Shown: piece by piece, positions 1 through 7,713 of the stretch
How the letters are laid out: every line of letters starts with the position of its first letter
How positions within the stretch are numbered: position 1 is the stretch's first letter
Source of the DNA: Haemophilus paraphrohaemolyticus
GTDB taxonomy: Bacteria; Pseudomonadota; Gammaproteobacteria; Enterobacterales; Pasteurellaceae
Direction: 5' to 3'
NCBI RefSeq assembly: GCF_002015045.1
Contig: NZ_MUXX01000002.1
Location: forward strand, 97,256-161,255
DNA length: 64,000 nucleotides
The notes under the pieces: model-generated
What the model was told of the DNA's origin: nothing
Databases searched by the model: none
Seen by the model: only the letters and a program-made list of their open reading frames with translations
Translations under genes and position numbers: made by a program

Positions 1-598
1 AATGACGACCATCCGCAAGTAAAACCCAATCTTGGCACAGCTCACTTTGCGAATTGAGCGAATGTCCGCCCTTAATAATCACATTCTTCGCTCCCTGTTT
101 TTGCAACGCTTTTGCGGCTTGTTGAATACTGGTGTCGTCCACAATCGCAATCCCCGTTAAAGCTTCCGCTTCGGGAATGTTTGGTGTAATTACGTCTGCC
201 AACGGCAGCAATTTTTGGCTTAACGCACTCACCGCTTGCTGTTGCAATAACGGTGCACCACCTTTGGCGATCATCACAGGGTCTAGCACCAGTGTGCCGA
301 ATGGTTTATCGGCAAGAAAATCTGCCACACATTCAATAATTTCTGCATTGCCCAACATACCGATTTTGCAACTTGCAATTTGGAAATCATTTTTGACCGC
401 TTGCAGCTGGGCAGTAATAGTGTTGAGCGGAATAGTATGAATATCAAACACGCCGAGCGTATTTTGAGCTGTAACAGCTGTAATTGCTGATGTACCAAAC
501 ACCCCCCGCATTTGGAAAGTTTTGAGGTCCGCCTGAATGCCTGCACCACCGCCACTGTCTGACCCCGCGATGGTTAAAACTTGTTTCACGTTACTCAT
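1..598 (-). CDS. thiD: ThiD, hydroxymethylpyrimidine/HMP-phosphate kinase (3' end outside window)
   Basis: Phosphorylates 4-amino-5-hydroxymethyl-2-methylpyrimidine twice to give HMP-PP, the pyrimidine half of thiamin. I translated the reverse strand from the ATG at 598: it opens [20 protein letters not shown], the nucleotide-binding start typical of the ribokinase-like ThiD family, and stays open to the window edge (199 codons). Later motifs are [11 protein letters not shown] near residue 100 and [12 protein letters not shown] near 145, both family signatures. The C-terminal quarter, including the usual GTGCTL loop, lies outside the window. The start overlaps the end of thiM by 8 bp, so the two are probably translationally coupled and share the upstream TPP riboswitch. 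No frameshift is visible in the part seen. Confidence 0.95.
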   Translation of the reverse strand, partial: MSNVKQVLTIAGSDSGGGAGIQADLKTFQMRGVFGTSAITAVTAQNTLGVFDIHTIPLNTITAQLQAVKNDFQIASCKIGMLGNAEIIECVADFLADKPFGTLVLDPVMIAKGGAPLLQQQAVSALSQKLLPLADVITPNIPEAEALTGIAIVDDTSIQQAAKALQKQGAKNVIIKGGHSLNSQSELCQDWVLLADGRH

Positions 599-1382
599 TG
601 ATGCGCCCTCTTTGTCCAATGGTTTCAGGGGAAAGTGCAGCAAGTTCGTCCAACAAACGAATTTGGAACTGCCCTACTTCGGTTGTTAAACCTTCAGCAG
701 CCAATTCACCCGCCACCGCATAAGCCACGCTCGCCTCAAAGGTAGCGGCAAAATGATTGCCAGAATCAACCGCTAAAAATGCCGCACACACGGCACTCAA
801 CAGGCAACCCGAAGCCGTGACTTTCGGGAACAATGGCGTGCCGTTGTGAATGGTCGCAGTTTGTGTGCCATCGCTGACAATATCCACTGCCCCACTAATC
901 AACACTGTACAGCCATACCGTTGAGCCACTTTCTCGGCAACGGCTTTTAAATCCACCTCGCCCTGACCTGCATCTACACCTTTTGCCTGCCACGCCTCAC
1001 CTGCAATCGCAGCCAATTCGCCCGCATTGCCACGAATCAGGGCAAATTTTACCTCGGCTAAAAGCTCACGAATGGTCTCACGGCGATAACTGGTCGCCCC
1101 TACACCCACAGGATCTAACACCACAGGAATCCCAACCAAATTCGCGGTTTTGCCCGCTAATAACATCGCCTCTCGCTCCTTGCCAATCAGCGTGCCGATA
1201 TTAATAACCAACGCTTGACTGATTTTCGGTACTTCCTGCATTTCTTCGACATTCGCCGACATCAAAGGCGAAGCCCCCAATGCCAACAAACCATTGGCAC
1301 TAAAATTCGCTGCCACAATGTTGGTAATGTTATGAATGAGCGGATTTTGCTCACGGATTTTGGAGAGATAGATGGATTTCAT
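591..1382 (-). CDS. thiM: ThiM, hydroxyethylthiazole kinase
   Basis: Phosphorylates 4-methyl-5-hydroxyethylthiazole (THZ) so it can be joined to HMP-PP; a salvage enzyme. The 263-residue protein begins [18 protein letters not shown] and carries the family motifs [19 protein letters not shown] (near 20-40), [11 protein letters not shown] (near 110) and [14 protein letters not shown] (near 190), where the Cys sits in the conserved ATP/catalytic loop. I chose the ATG at 1382 over a longer reading frame to 1418 because AGGGAA lies at good spacing before it and the homologous N-terminus starts there. It is first in the thiM-thiD transcript, about 120 nt downstream of a TPP riboswitch. Confidence 0.95.
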   Translation of the reverse strand: MKSIYLSKIREQNPLIHNITNIVAANFSANGLLALGASPLMSANVEEMQEVPKISQALVINIGTLIGKEREAMLLAGKTANLVGIPVVLDPVGVGATSYRRETIRELLAEVKFALIRGNAGELAAIAGEAWQAKGVDAGQGEVDLKAVAEKVAQRYGCTVLISGAVDIVSDGTQTATIHNGTPLFPKVTASGCLLSAVCAAFLAVDSGNHFAATFEASVAYAVAGELAAEGLTTEVGQFQIRLLDELAALSPETIGQRGRINE

Positions 1383-1420
1383 GACAATTTCCCTATTCTG
1401 TGCGTGTAACAAACACAAAC

Positions 1421-1440
1421 GCCCACAAGCTAGTGGGTGA
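1421..1440 (-). promoter_or_regulatory. Hairpin in the thiM leader, possible riboswitch expression platform
   Basis: On the minus strand CCCAC-TAGCTT-GTGGG forms a short stem followed by a T-rich stretch (TTTGTGTTTGTT). It lies between the TPP aptamer and the thiM start. It could be the terminator half of the riboswitch or just a leader hairpin; the stem is short and the U-tract impure. Confidence 0.35.
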
Positions 1441-1503
1441 AAGTAGTGATGGAAATCGGGGAAGATGAGAACGATAAGATCGTGATTGATAAGAATAGAC
1501 TTG

Positions 1504-1582
1504 GCATATTAGTTTCCTACGTCAGTGCTAACTGTTTCAGGTTCACGGGTATCATCTCAGCCTTTCGGCACCCCGACTAAAA
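1504..1582 (-). promoter_or_regulatory. TPP riboswitch (THI element) upstream of thiM-thiD
   Basis: Read on the minus strand the segment contains CGGGGTGCC, GGCTGAGATGATACCC, GTGAACCTGAAACAG and GACGTAGGAAAC in the order and spacing of the TPP aptamer (THI box). The ends TTAGT and ACTAA pair as helix P1. When bound to thiamin pyrophosphate this aptamer lowers expression of the downstream genes. A near-identical second copy is at 5979-6054. Confidence 0.95.
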
Positions 1583-1616
1583 ATTGGAGGAAGTTTACGC
1601 TTCTTTTTAAGAAAAA

Positions 1617-1673
1617 ACAAGCGGTCAATTTCTTCTCACGTTTTGCAAATAGTGGGAAGAATTTGACCGCTTG
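1617..1673. terminator. Inverted USS pair (hairpin), copy 1 of three related cassettes
   Basis: Two Apl-type uptake signals face each other: ACAAGCGGTCAATTTCTTCT on the left and AAGAATTTGACCGCTTG on the right, joined by a loop around ACGTTTTGCAAATAGT. The long stem can act as a terminator for the Sel1 region upstream of the thiM transcript and as a DNA uptake site. Closely similar cassettes sit at 2674-2729 and 6091-6146. Confidence 0.7.
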
Positions 1674-1678
1674 AACAA

Positions 1679-1852
1679 TTATTTCTCTTGTTCTTTTTCG
1701 TTTAACTCTCGATATTTATCACACCCTTCTTGGCTGCGTAAATCGCAGGCATCACCAAAATATGTTTTCGCTTTAATACACCTGATTGAAAATAACCCTT
1801 GCCCTACATTCCAAAATTCGCATTGTAATTGCGGTAAGAAGAATAAAGGCAT
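1679..1852 (-). pseudogene. Remnant of a second Sel1-repeat gene (57-codon reading frame)
   Basis: A reading frame starts at the ATG at 1852, sharing one base with the stop of the Sel1 gene (TAATG). Its last 29 residues, KTYFGDACDLRSQEGCDKY followed by RELNEKEQEK, match the tail of the intact neighbour (EWFGKACDNGYQDGCEYY and KLNRGER): same ACD, GC, Y and LN spacing. Its first half (MPLFFLPQLQ...) is unlike Sel1, but in the next frame the same DNA reads NYNANFGM-stop-GKGYFQSGVL, again like the neighbour's NANAQMILGTVYFLGKGVQF. This looks like the 3' end of a duplicated gene, broken by a stop and a frameshift. It could still be translated as a coupled 57-residue peptide. Confidence 0.6.
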
Positions 1853-2511
1853 TAGCGTTCTCCTCTATTTAGCTTACCGTAATATTCGCAACCATCTTGA
1901 TAACCATTATCACAAGCCTTGCCAAACCATTCTTTAGCTAAAGCTTTATTGAATTGAACGCCTTTTCCTAAAAAATATACGGTTCCTAATATCATTTGAG
2001 CATTTGCATTTCCCTGCTCCGCCGCTTTGCGATACCATTTCACTGCTTCAACATCATCTTGTTTGACGCCTTGTCCATTGGCATACATATTACCCAAATT
2101 AAATTGAGCCTTTGCATATCCCTGCTCCGCTGCTTTGCGATACCATTTCACTGCTTCAACATCATCTTGTTTGACGCCTCGTCCATTGTCATACATCACG
2201 CCCAAATTCAATTGAGCATTTGCTTCTCCCTGCTCCGCTGCTTTGCGATACCATTTCACTGCTTCAAAATAATCTTGTTTGACGCCTTGTCCATTGGCAT
2301 ACATCACGCCCAAATTAAATTGAACATTTGCTTCTCCCTGCTCCGCCAGAGGTAACCAAAGTTTAAAGGCAGTTTGATAGTCGCTTTGCTGATAAGCGCT
2401 TAAACCTTGTTGGAATTGCTGTTCCGGCGTATCTGCCCAAGCGGTGGAGTGAAAAGAAAAGATAGAAACACCGAAAAGTGCGGTGGTAAGAAGTGTTTTT
2501 GTGAATCGCAT
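1852..2511 (-). CDS. Secreted Sel1-repeat (SLR/TPR-like) protein
   Basis: A 219-residue protein with a signal peptide (MRFTKTLLTTALFGVSIF, cleavage probably after SFHSTAWA) and then about four 36-residue Sel1-like repeats of the form AKAQFNLGNMYANGQGVKQD plus DVEAVKWYRKAAEQG. These alpha-helical repeats make a protein-binding solenoid, probably in the periplasm. The C-terminus (FGKACDNGYQDGCEYYGKLN) has two Cys that could form a disulfide. I prefer the ATG at 2511 to an ATG 24 nt upstream because it begins the signal peptide and follows GGACAA. The function is unknown; such genes often multiply in Pasteurellaceae and Neisseriaceae. Confidence 0.8.
   Translation of the reverse strand: MRFTKTLLTTALFGVSIFSFHSTAWADTPEQQFQQGLSAYQQSDYQTAFKLWLPLAEQGEANVQFNLGVMYANGQGVKQDYFEAVKWYRKAAEQGEANAQLNLGVMYDNGRGVKQDDVEAVKWYRKAAEQGYAKAQFNLGNMYANGQGVKQDDVEAVKWYRKAAEQGNANAQMILGTVYFLGKGVQFNKALAKEWFGKACDNGYQDGCEYYGKLNRGER
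2012..2345. repeat. 108-bp tandem repeat inside the Sel1 gene (about 3.1 units)
   Basis: Copies of the segment starting CCCTGCTCCGC begin at 2012, 2120, 2228 and 2336, exactly 108 bp apart, with only a few differences between units. Each unit encodes one 36-residue Sel1 repeat. The high DNA identity suggests recent duplication or ongoing homogenisation, and copy number could vary between strains. Confidence 0.9.
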
Positions 2512-2579
2512 AGAAATTGTCCATTTATTAACCAATCATTCATCTTTCTAAACATGTTTATTGTTTAGCAATATGTTTT

Positions 2580-2623
2580 GTTAGTATCTCTGTAAAGAGA
2601 TACTAACAGGCAGTATACTGCCT
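2580..2623. other. Two adjacent perfect dyads upstream of the Sel1 gene
   Basis: 2580-2607 is GTTAGTATCTCT-GTAA-AGAGATACTAAC, a perfect 12-bp stem with a 4-nt loop. It is directly followed at 2608-2623 by the perfect 16-nt palindrome AGGCAGTATACTGCCT. They lie about 70-110 bp upstream of the Sel1 start and could be operator sites or an RNA hairpin. No T-tract follows, so a simple terminator is less likely. Confidence 0.6.
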
Positions 2624-2673
2624 TGCGAAAGGTTAAAAATTGAACTAAAAGAAAGGTAATCAGAAGGAAAAAA

Positions 2674-2729
2674 CAAGCGGTCAAATTCTTCTCACTTTTT
2701 GCAAATGGTGAGAGGAATTTGACCGCTTG
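2674..2729. terminator. Inverted USS pair (hairpin), copy 2
   Basis: CAAGCGGTCAAATTCTTCTC and GAGAGGAATTTGACCGCTTG face each other around CACTTTTTGCAAATGGT. It lies downstream of tenA and probably ends the thiZXY-tenA transcript. Confidence 0.65.
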
Positions 2730-2813
2730 GCTGAGGTTCTACTCTGTTATCTTTATTTTGATGAATAGCTGCTTTTTTCGGATCGCTATTTTGCTGACTT
2801 CAGCAAAATGTAC

Positions 2814-3461
2814 CTATGCAAAATCCAATCCCATTTGCCAAAACGCAATTTCCATTCTAGTGGCGGTAGTAAAAATCTGTTGAATCTCCGCAACTTGGCT
2901 TGGGTTTAGCGGTTTGCAAACGGTGGTAAGAAAATCAACGGTTTCTTGGGCAGCTTGTTGAAATTCCTCACTCGCATAGGTGTCAATCCACGTTTGATAA
3001 GGGTTGTTCGGTAAGCGAGGATAATGCTGAGTAATGTAACGAGCAACTTGAGCGTAACCCAAAGCACAAGGGGTCACGGCTGCATAAAGCTCAGCCAAAC
3101 TGCCCGTCATGCCACAATCAAGCAAATAGCGGGTGTAAGCAATGCAAGCGGCACTTTCTTGAGTAGCAAAAATCTCTTGTTCGCTAATGCCCCATTGGCG
3201 GCAATAATCCAAATGTAATTGCACTTCTTGACAGATAACCTCCAACGTTTGACGAGGGATTTCCATTTCTGCAAAATTTTTTGCTTTATATACGCCCAAA
3301 GCAAAGGCTCGGCTGTAATGAAAAAGATAGAGATAATCCTGCTTCAAATAATGCTGAAAACAAGCTTTTGGTAGCGTACCTTTTGCGAGCTGTTGCACAA
3401 ATTCGTGTTCAATATATTGTTGCCAATAAGGCTGAGCTTGTTGAATGAGTTGTTCAATCAT
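2814..3461 (-). CDS. tenA: TenA, thiaminase II / aminopyrimidine aminohydrolase
   Basis: Hydrolyses 4-amino-5-aminomethyl-2-methylpyrimidine (a thiamin breakdown product) to HMP for reuse by ThiD. The 215-residue protein has the TenA helical fold signatures: FQHYLKQDYLYLFHYSRAFA near 35-60, with the substrate-binding Asp in KQD, and TPCALGYAQVA near 130, with the catalytic Cys. The ATG at 3461 follows AAGGA at normal spacing; an ATG six codons earlier overlaps thiY. It is last in the thiZ-thiX-thiY-tenA set, which fits import of formylaminopyrimidine followed by conversion to HMP. Confidence 0.95.
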   Translation of the reverse strand: MIEQLIQQAQPYWQQYIEHEFVQQLAKGTLPKACFQHYLKQDYLYLFHYSRAFALGVYKAKNFAEMEIPRQTLEVICQEVQLHLDYCRQWGISEQEIFATQESAACIAYTRYLLDCGMTGSLAELYAAVTPCALGYAQVARYITQHYPRLPNNPYQTWIDTYASEEFQQAAQETVDFLTTVCKPLNPSQVAEIQQIFTTATRMEIAFWQMGLDFA

Positions 3462-3471
3462 CTTTTTTTCC

Positions 3472-4416
3472 TTATTCAATTTCTACCGCATATTCTTTCA
3501 AATCTAAGACTTTCGGAATTAAGCCTTTTTGTTGCATAAATTCTGCCATTTGTTGATAACGTTTAGCGTCTAATTGGCGAGGTTTATTGGCTAAGAAAGG
3601 GAGCGTGTCTTTCCACGCCAGTTGGTTTAATGGCGTGTTGAGTTCGTTCGGTTTATAGCTTACAAAGGCTTGCCACGCTTCATTAGGGTGAGCTTGCAAA
3701 TAGCTGGTGGCTTGTTCAAGTGCGGTCAAAAATGCAGATGTTTTTTTATCTGTTACGCTGTTTTTATTAGCAACTAAAATCAATTCATCATAAGCAGGCA
3801 CGCCATATTGTTCAGGGAAGAATGCGATACCTTCTTGCTTTTCTAAAGCAAGCTGATTGAGTTCAAAATTACGAAATGCGCCAATCACAGCATCCACTTG
3901 TCCAGTTAAAAGGGAGGGAGAAAGCGACCAATTTACATTTACTAATTCCACATCTTTATTGCTTAAACCAATAGAATGAAGCATTGTATCAAGCAATCCA
4001 TCTTCAAAACCGCTGACAGAATACCCTACTTTTTTACCTTTTAAATCAGCAAGGCTTTTCAAATTGCTCTTTTTTAGTACCACTACGCTATTTAATGGAT
4101 TTGAAATCAGTGAACCCACTCGCACTAAAGGTAAGCCTTCTGCCACTTGCTGATAAAGTTGAGGCTGATAACTCACGGCTAAATCAACTTTTCCTGCCGC
4201 CGCTAATTTCGGCGGTAATGCGGGATCAGCAGGTTCGATAATTTCAACCTCAAGGTTATTTTTTTCAAAAAAACCTTTCTGCTGTGCCACAATAATGGCA
4301 GCGTGATCGGGATTTACATACCAATCTAGCATTATGCTGATTTTCTCTTTTGCAAAGCTAGGAAGTGTGAGCATTAGCCCCATTACAAAGCTGAAATAAC
4401 GGATGATTGTCTTCAT
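3472..4416 (-). CDS. thiY: ThiY, periplasmic pyrimidine-precursor binding protein (NMT1/THI5-like)
   Basis: Captures a thiamin pyrimidine precursor (formylaminopyrimidine in characterised relatives) for the ThiXZ transporter. The 314-residue product has a signal peptide (MKTIIRYFSFVMGLMLTLP, cleaved near SFA-KE), then the NMT1-type start ISIMLDWYVNPDHAAIIVAQ with the conserved WYVNPDHAA pyrimidine-binding segment. I chose the ATG at 4416 because it begins the signal peptide and has AAAGGAG in front. The gene contains a Hin-type uptake signal (AAGTGCGGTCAAAAATG, 3718-3734), unlike the Apl-type signals elsewhere. Confidence 0.92.
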   Translation of the reverse strand: MKTIIRYFSFVMGLMLTLPSFAKEKISIMLDWYVNPDHAAIIVAQQKGFFEKNNLEVEIIEPADPALPPKLAAAGKVDLAVSYQPQLYQQVAEGLPLVRVGSLISNPLNSVVVLKKSNLKSLADLKGKKVGYSVSGFEDGLLDTMLHSIGLSNKDVELVNVNWSLSPSLLTGQVDAVIGAFRNFELNQLALEKQEGIAFFPEQYGVPAYDELILVANKNSVTDKKTSAFLTALEQATSYLQAHPNEAWQAFVSYKPNELNTPLNQLAWKDTLPFLANKPRQLDAKRYQQMAEFMQQKGLIPKVLDLKEYAVEIE

Positions 4417-4438
4417 TTTTTTCTCCTTTAATGAAAAG

Positions 4439-5176
4439 TTAAACAGACCAAATAAAACGGTGTAATAGCCAATCAATGCTGAAATATAAACAGAGTGAAA
4501 TTGCCACTAAAATCAGCAAGGCAGCAAACATTAAATCCACTTGCATTCGAGCATTGGCGTGAATCATCAAATACCCCAAGCCTTCAGACGAACCTACCCA
4601 TTCTCCTACCACCGCACCAATCGGGGCAACCGAAACCGCAATACGCAAGCCAGAAGCGAAGGCAGGCAAAGCCGCAGGTAATCGCACTTTAAGCAATAAA
4701 CGCAAGGGGGAAATGTTAAAGGTTTTTGCCAAATCGAGCCACGCTTGTGGAGTGTTGCGTAACCCATCATAACAAGCTGCCGTGACGGGGAAGTAGATAA
4801 TCAGCACCGACATAACTATTTTGGATGCCATTCCATAACCAAACCACAACACCAACAACGGTGCGATAGCAAACACGGGAATCGCTTGTGAAATCACCAA
4901 AATCGGCAATAACACGGCGGAAATTTGACGAGAAAATGAGAGCAACAACGCCGAAATCAACCCAAACAGAAAGCCTAACAACAGCCCTAAGCAGATTTCT
5001 AACAACGTGACTTGCGTATGCTGCCAAAGCAGTTCAGCGTGTGTGAACAACTGCTGCCCTACAGCTTGCGGTGAGGGAAAAATGTAGTGAGGGAAGCTGC
5101 CCAAGGTTGCGACCATTTGCCAGAGCATCAACAACACACCTACAATTAAAAGCGGTTTAAGTAGGCGAATTTTCAT
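4439..5176 (-). CDS. thiX: ThiX, inner-membrane permease of the thiamin-precursor ABC transporter
   Basis: A 245-residue BPD_transp_1 permease with about six membrane helices. The cytoplasmic EAA-like loop is present near residues 140-165 (YDGLRNTPQAWLDLAKTF) and the segment LPAALPAFASGLRIAVSVAP follows as in nitrate/taurine/HMP-precursor permeases. Start ATG 5176 overlaps the thiZ stop (ATGA), so the two are coupled; the longer frame upstream lies inside thiZ. It pairs with ThiZ and ThiY. Confidence 0.92.
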   Translation of the reverse strand: MKIRLLKPLLIVGVLLMLWQMVATLGSFPHYIFPSPQAVGQQLFTHAELLWQHTQVTLLEICLGLLLGFLFGLISALLLSFSRQISAVLLPILVISQAIPVFAIAPLLVLWFGYGMASKIVMSVLIIYFPVTAACYDGLRNTPQAWLDLAKTFNISPLRLLLKVRLPAALPAFASGLRIAVSVAPIGAVVGEWVGSSEGLGYLMIHANARMQVDLMFAALLILVAISLCLYFSIDWLLHRFIWSV

Positions 5177-5895
5177 TGCTCGCCCCCTAATTCTCGCAAT
5201 AATTGTTGCTGCAACGCCCATAAATTGGCTTGATGCAACTCACGAGGGGCGTTCCCTTCGGGCAAAATCACCGCCGACAATGCTGTTTGATGAGTTTCAG
5301 GCGAACGCAGCACAAAAATACGATGGCTTAGCCGCAATGCCTCTTGCGGATCGTGGGTCACGAGCAGCACTGATTTATCTTCAAGCAGTTCAAAGGCTAA
5401 ATCTTGAAGTTGATGGCGACTGATGGCATCAAGAGCGGAAAAAGGCTCATCAAGCAAAATCAAATCCGCCTCTTGCATTAAAGTGCGTGCCAAGGCAACC
5501 CGCTGTTTTTGCCCGCCCGAAAGTTGCGAACAAGACTTGTGCCAATGTGCTGCCATTCCCACTTTTTCAAGCAACATTTTAGCTTTTTCAGTGGTTTTTG
5601 CAGATTTTCGCCCAAATAAAACCGCTTGCAACTGCACGTTATCTACAATTGATAGCCACGGATAAAGCGTCTCTTTTTGTGGCATCCACGCAATGCGAAT
5701 TTTCGGTTCAAATAGGATTTTTCCCTGCACCACACCTTGCGTCTCAATGCCCGCCAGTAATCGCAAAAGTGTCGATTTCCCCACGCCTGAACTGCCCAAT
5801 AAGCTTACCCACTCATTCGGCAACAGGGTTAAATTAAGATGCTCAAATAACGTCTGCCCATTAAAAGCAAGACTCAAATCTTGAATACGCACCAT
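5173..5895 (-). CDS. thiZ: ThiZ, ATPase of the thiamin-precursor ABC transporter
   Basis: Energises uptake through ThiX. The 240-residue ATP-binding subunit shows Walker A LLGSSGVGKSTLLRLLAG near 35-52, Q-loop WMPQKETLYPW near 75, signature LSGGQKQRVALARTL near 125, Walker B LILLDEPFSALD and the H-loop LLVTHDPQEAL. The start at 5895 follows a GGGGCGAG stretch; an ATG four codons earlier is possible. It is the first gene after the second TPP riboswitch, so the set is expected to be repressed by thiamin pyrophosphate. Confidence 0.93.
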   Translation of the reverse strand: MVRIQDLSLAFNGQTLFEHLNLTLLPNEWVSLLGSSGVGKSTLLRLLAGIETQGVVQGKILFEPKIRIAWMPQKETLYPWLSIVDNVQLQAVLFGRKSAKTTEKAKMLLEKVGMAAHWHKSCSQLSGGQKQRVALARTLMQEADLILLDEPFSALDAISRHQLQDLAFELLEDKSVLLVTHDPQEALRLSHRIFVLRSPETHQTALSAVILPEGNAPRELHQANLWALQQQLLRELGGEQ

Positions 5896-5972
5896 CGCTC
5901 GCCCCAATGATTAAAGGGAATGTGTAATAAAAAAGAAAGGATAAGAAATGGAATGAAAAAAAAATGGATTTT

Positions 5973-6054
5973 TTGGCATATTAGTTTCCTACGTCAGTGC
6001 TAACTGTTTCAGGTTCACGGGTATTATCTCAGCCTTTCAGCACCCCGACTAAAA
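5973..6054 (-). promoter_or_regulatory. TPP riboswitch upstream of thiZXY-tenA
   Basis: The minus strand carries CGGGGTGCTGAAAGGCTGAG, then ATAATACCCGTGAACCTG and AACAGTTAGC...ACGTAGGAAAC, the TPP aptamer order. P1 pairs TTAGT with ACTAA. It differs from the thiM copy by only a couple of bases in the aptamer. No strong terminator lies between it and thiZ, so control may act on translation. Confidence 0.95.
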
Positions 6055-6090
6055 ATTGTTGGTAAGTTTACGCTTGTTTGGTAGAAAAAA

Positions 6091-6146
6091 CAAGCGGTCA
6101 AATTCTTCTCACGTTTTGCAAAATAGTGAGGGAAATTGACCGCTTG
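6091..6146 (-). terminator. Inverted USS pair downstream of leuB, copy 3
   Basis: CAAGCGGTCAAATTCTTCTC and GAGGGAAATTGACCGCTTG form a long stem around ACGTTTTGCAAAATAGT. It lies between the end of leuB and the next riboswitch, so it probably ends leuB transcription. It belongs to the same duplicated module as 1617-1673. Confidence 0.75.
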
Positions 6147-6203
6147 GATTCTTAAAGAAGCGTTGACTTTAACAAATCGCGTTTAATGTGATGAATGACA
6201 AAA

Positions 6204-7304
<1,101 letters not shown>

Positions 7305-7379
7305 TTATTAATAAAATGGCGTTAGTTTACCCAAAAAGCAGATTTTCGGCTAGAATTAAGTTTACTTTAAGGAGTGAAA

Positions 7380-7622
7380 ATGAAACGAGAAACTAGCAAA
7401 AAAGTATACAAATTCATCTGTTTTGCCATTATTTGGATGAATTTGGCCGCTTGTGGTACAATTATCAATCTCTCAAAAGGCGATTATACCGTTTATAGCG
7501 GGGTAAAAAATGACTTCTCCGCCATTCAAAATGGGGGCATTTTAGGTGTACTCGCTATGATTGATTTACCGCTCAGCTTTGCCTTTGACACCTTGTTATT
7601 GCCTGTAACATTAAGCAAATAG
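7380..7622 (+). CDS. Small YceK/YidQ-like (DUF1375) lipoprotein
   Basis: An 80-residue predicted lipoprotein. A positively charged start and a hydrophobic stretch lead to a lipobox, MNLAACG, with Cys at about residue 24. The mature part ends GVLAMIDLPLSFAFDTLLLP, the typical IDLP...DTLLLP close of the YceK/YidQ family. I took the ATG at 7380, which follows AAGGAG by six bases; a GTG two codons earlier is also open. Function unknown. It faces away from leuB and precedes fadI. Confidence 0.8.
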   Translation: MKRETSKKVYKFICFAIIWMNLAACGTIINLSKGDYTVYSGVKNDFSAIQNGGILGVLAMIDLPLSFAFDTLLLPVTLSK

Positions 7623-7713
7623 ATGTCTACTACTTTCTTTTAGTTCGCCCCATCCCATGCTAAAATGCCCGCTTTTGTAACCTTAGCTTTATCATTACCC
7701 ACAGGGATAAGCC

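Noticed and set aside
1671..1937. 88-codon plus-strand frame over the Sel1 remnant
   Set aside because: It runs antisense to the Sel1 end and the Sel1 tail remnant, has no ribosome site or recognisable domain, and its Cys/His-rich composition is what the antisense of these codons gives.
2012..2345. CRISPR-like periodic repeat
   Set aside because: Units are contiguous, 108 bp, in frame and coding, with no unique spacers and no cas genes in the window.
1996..2355. 119-codon plus-strand frame with repeated LLRCFAIPFHCFNIILFDA segments
   Set aside because: Pure antisense of the 108-bp Sel1 repeats; the regularity comes from the DNA repeat.
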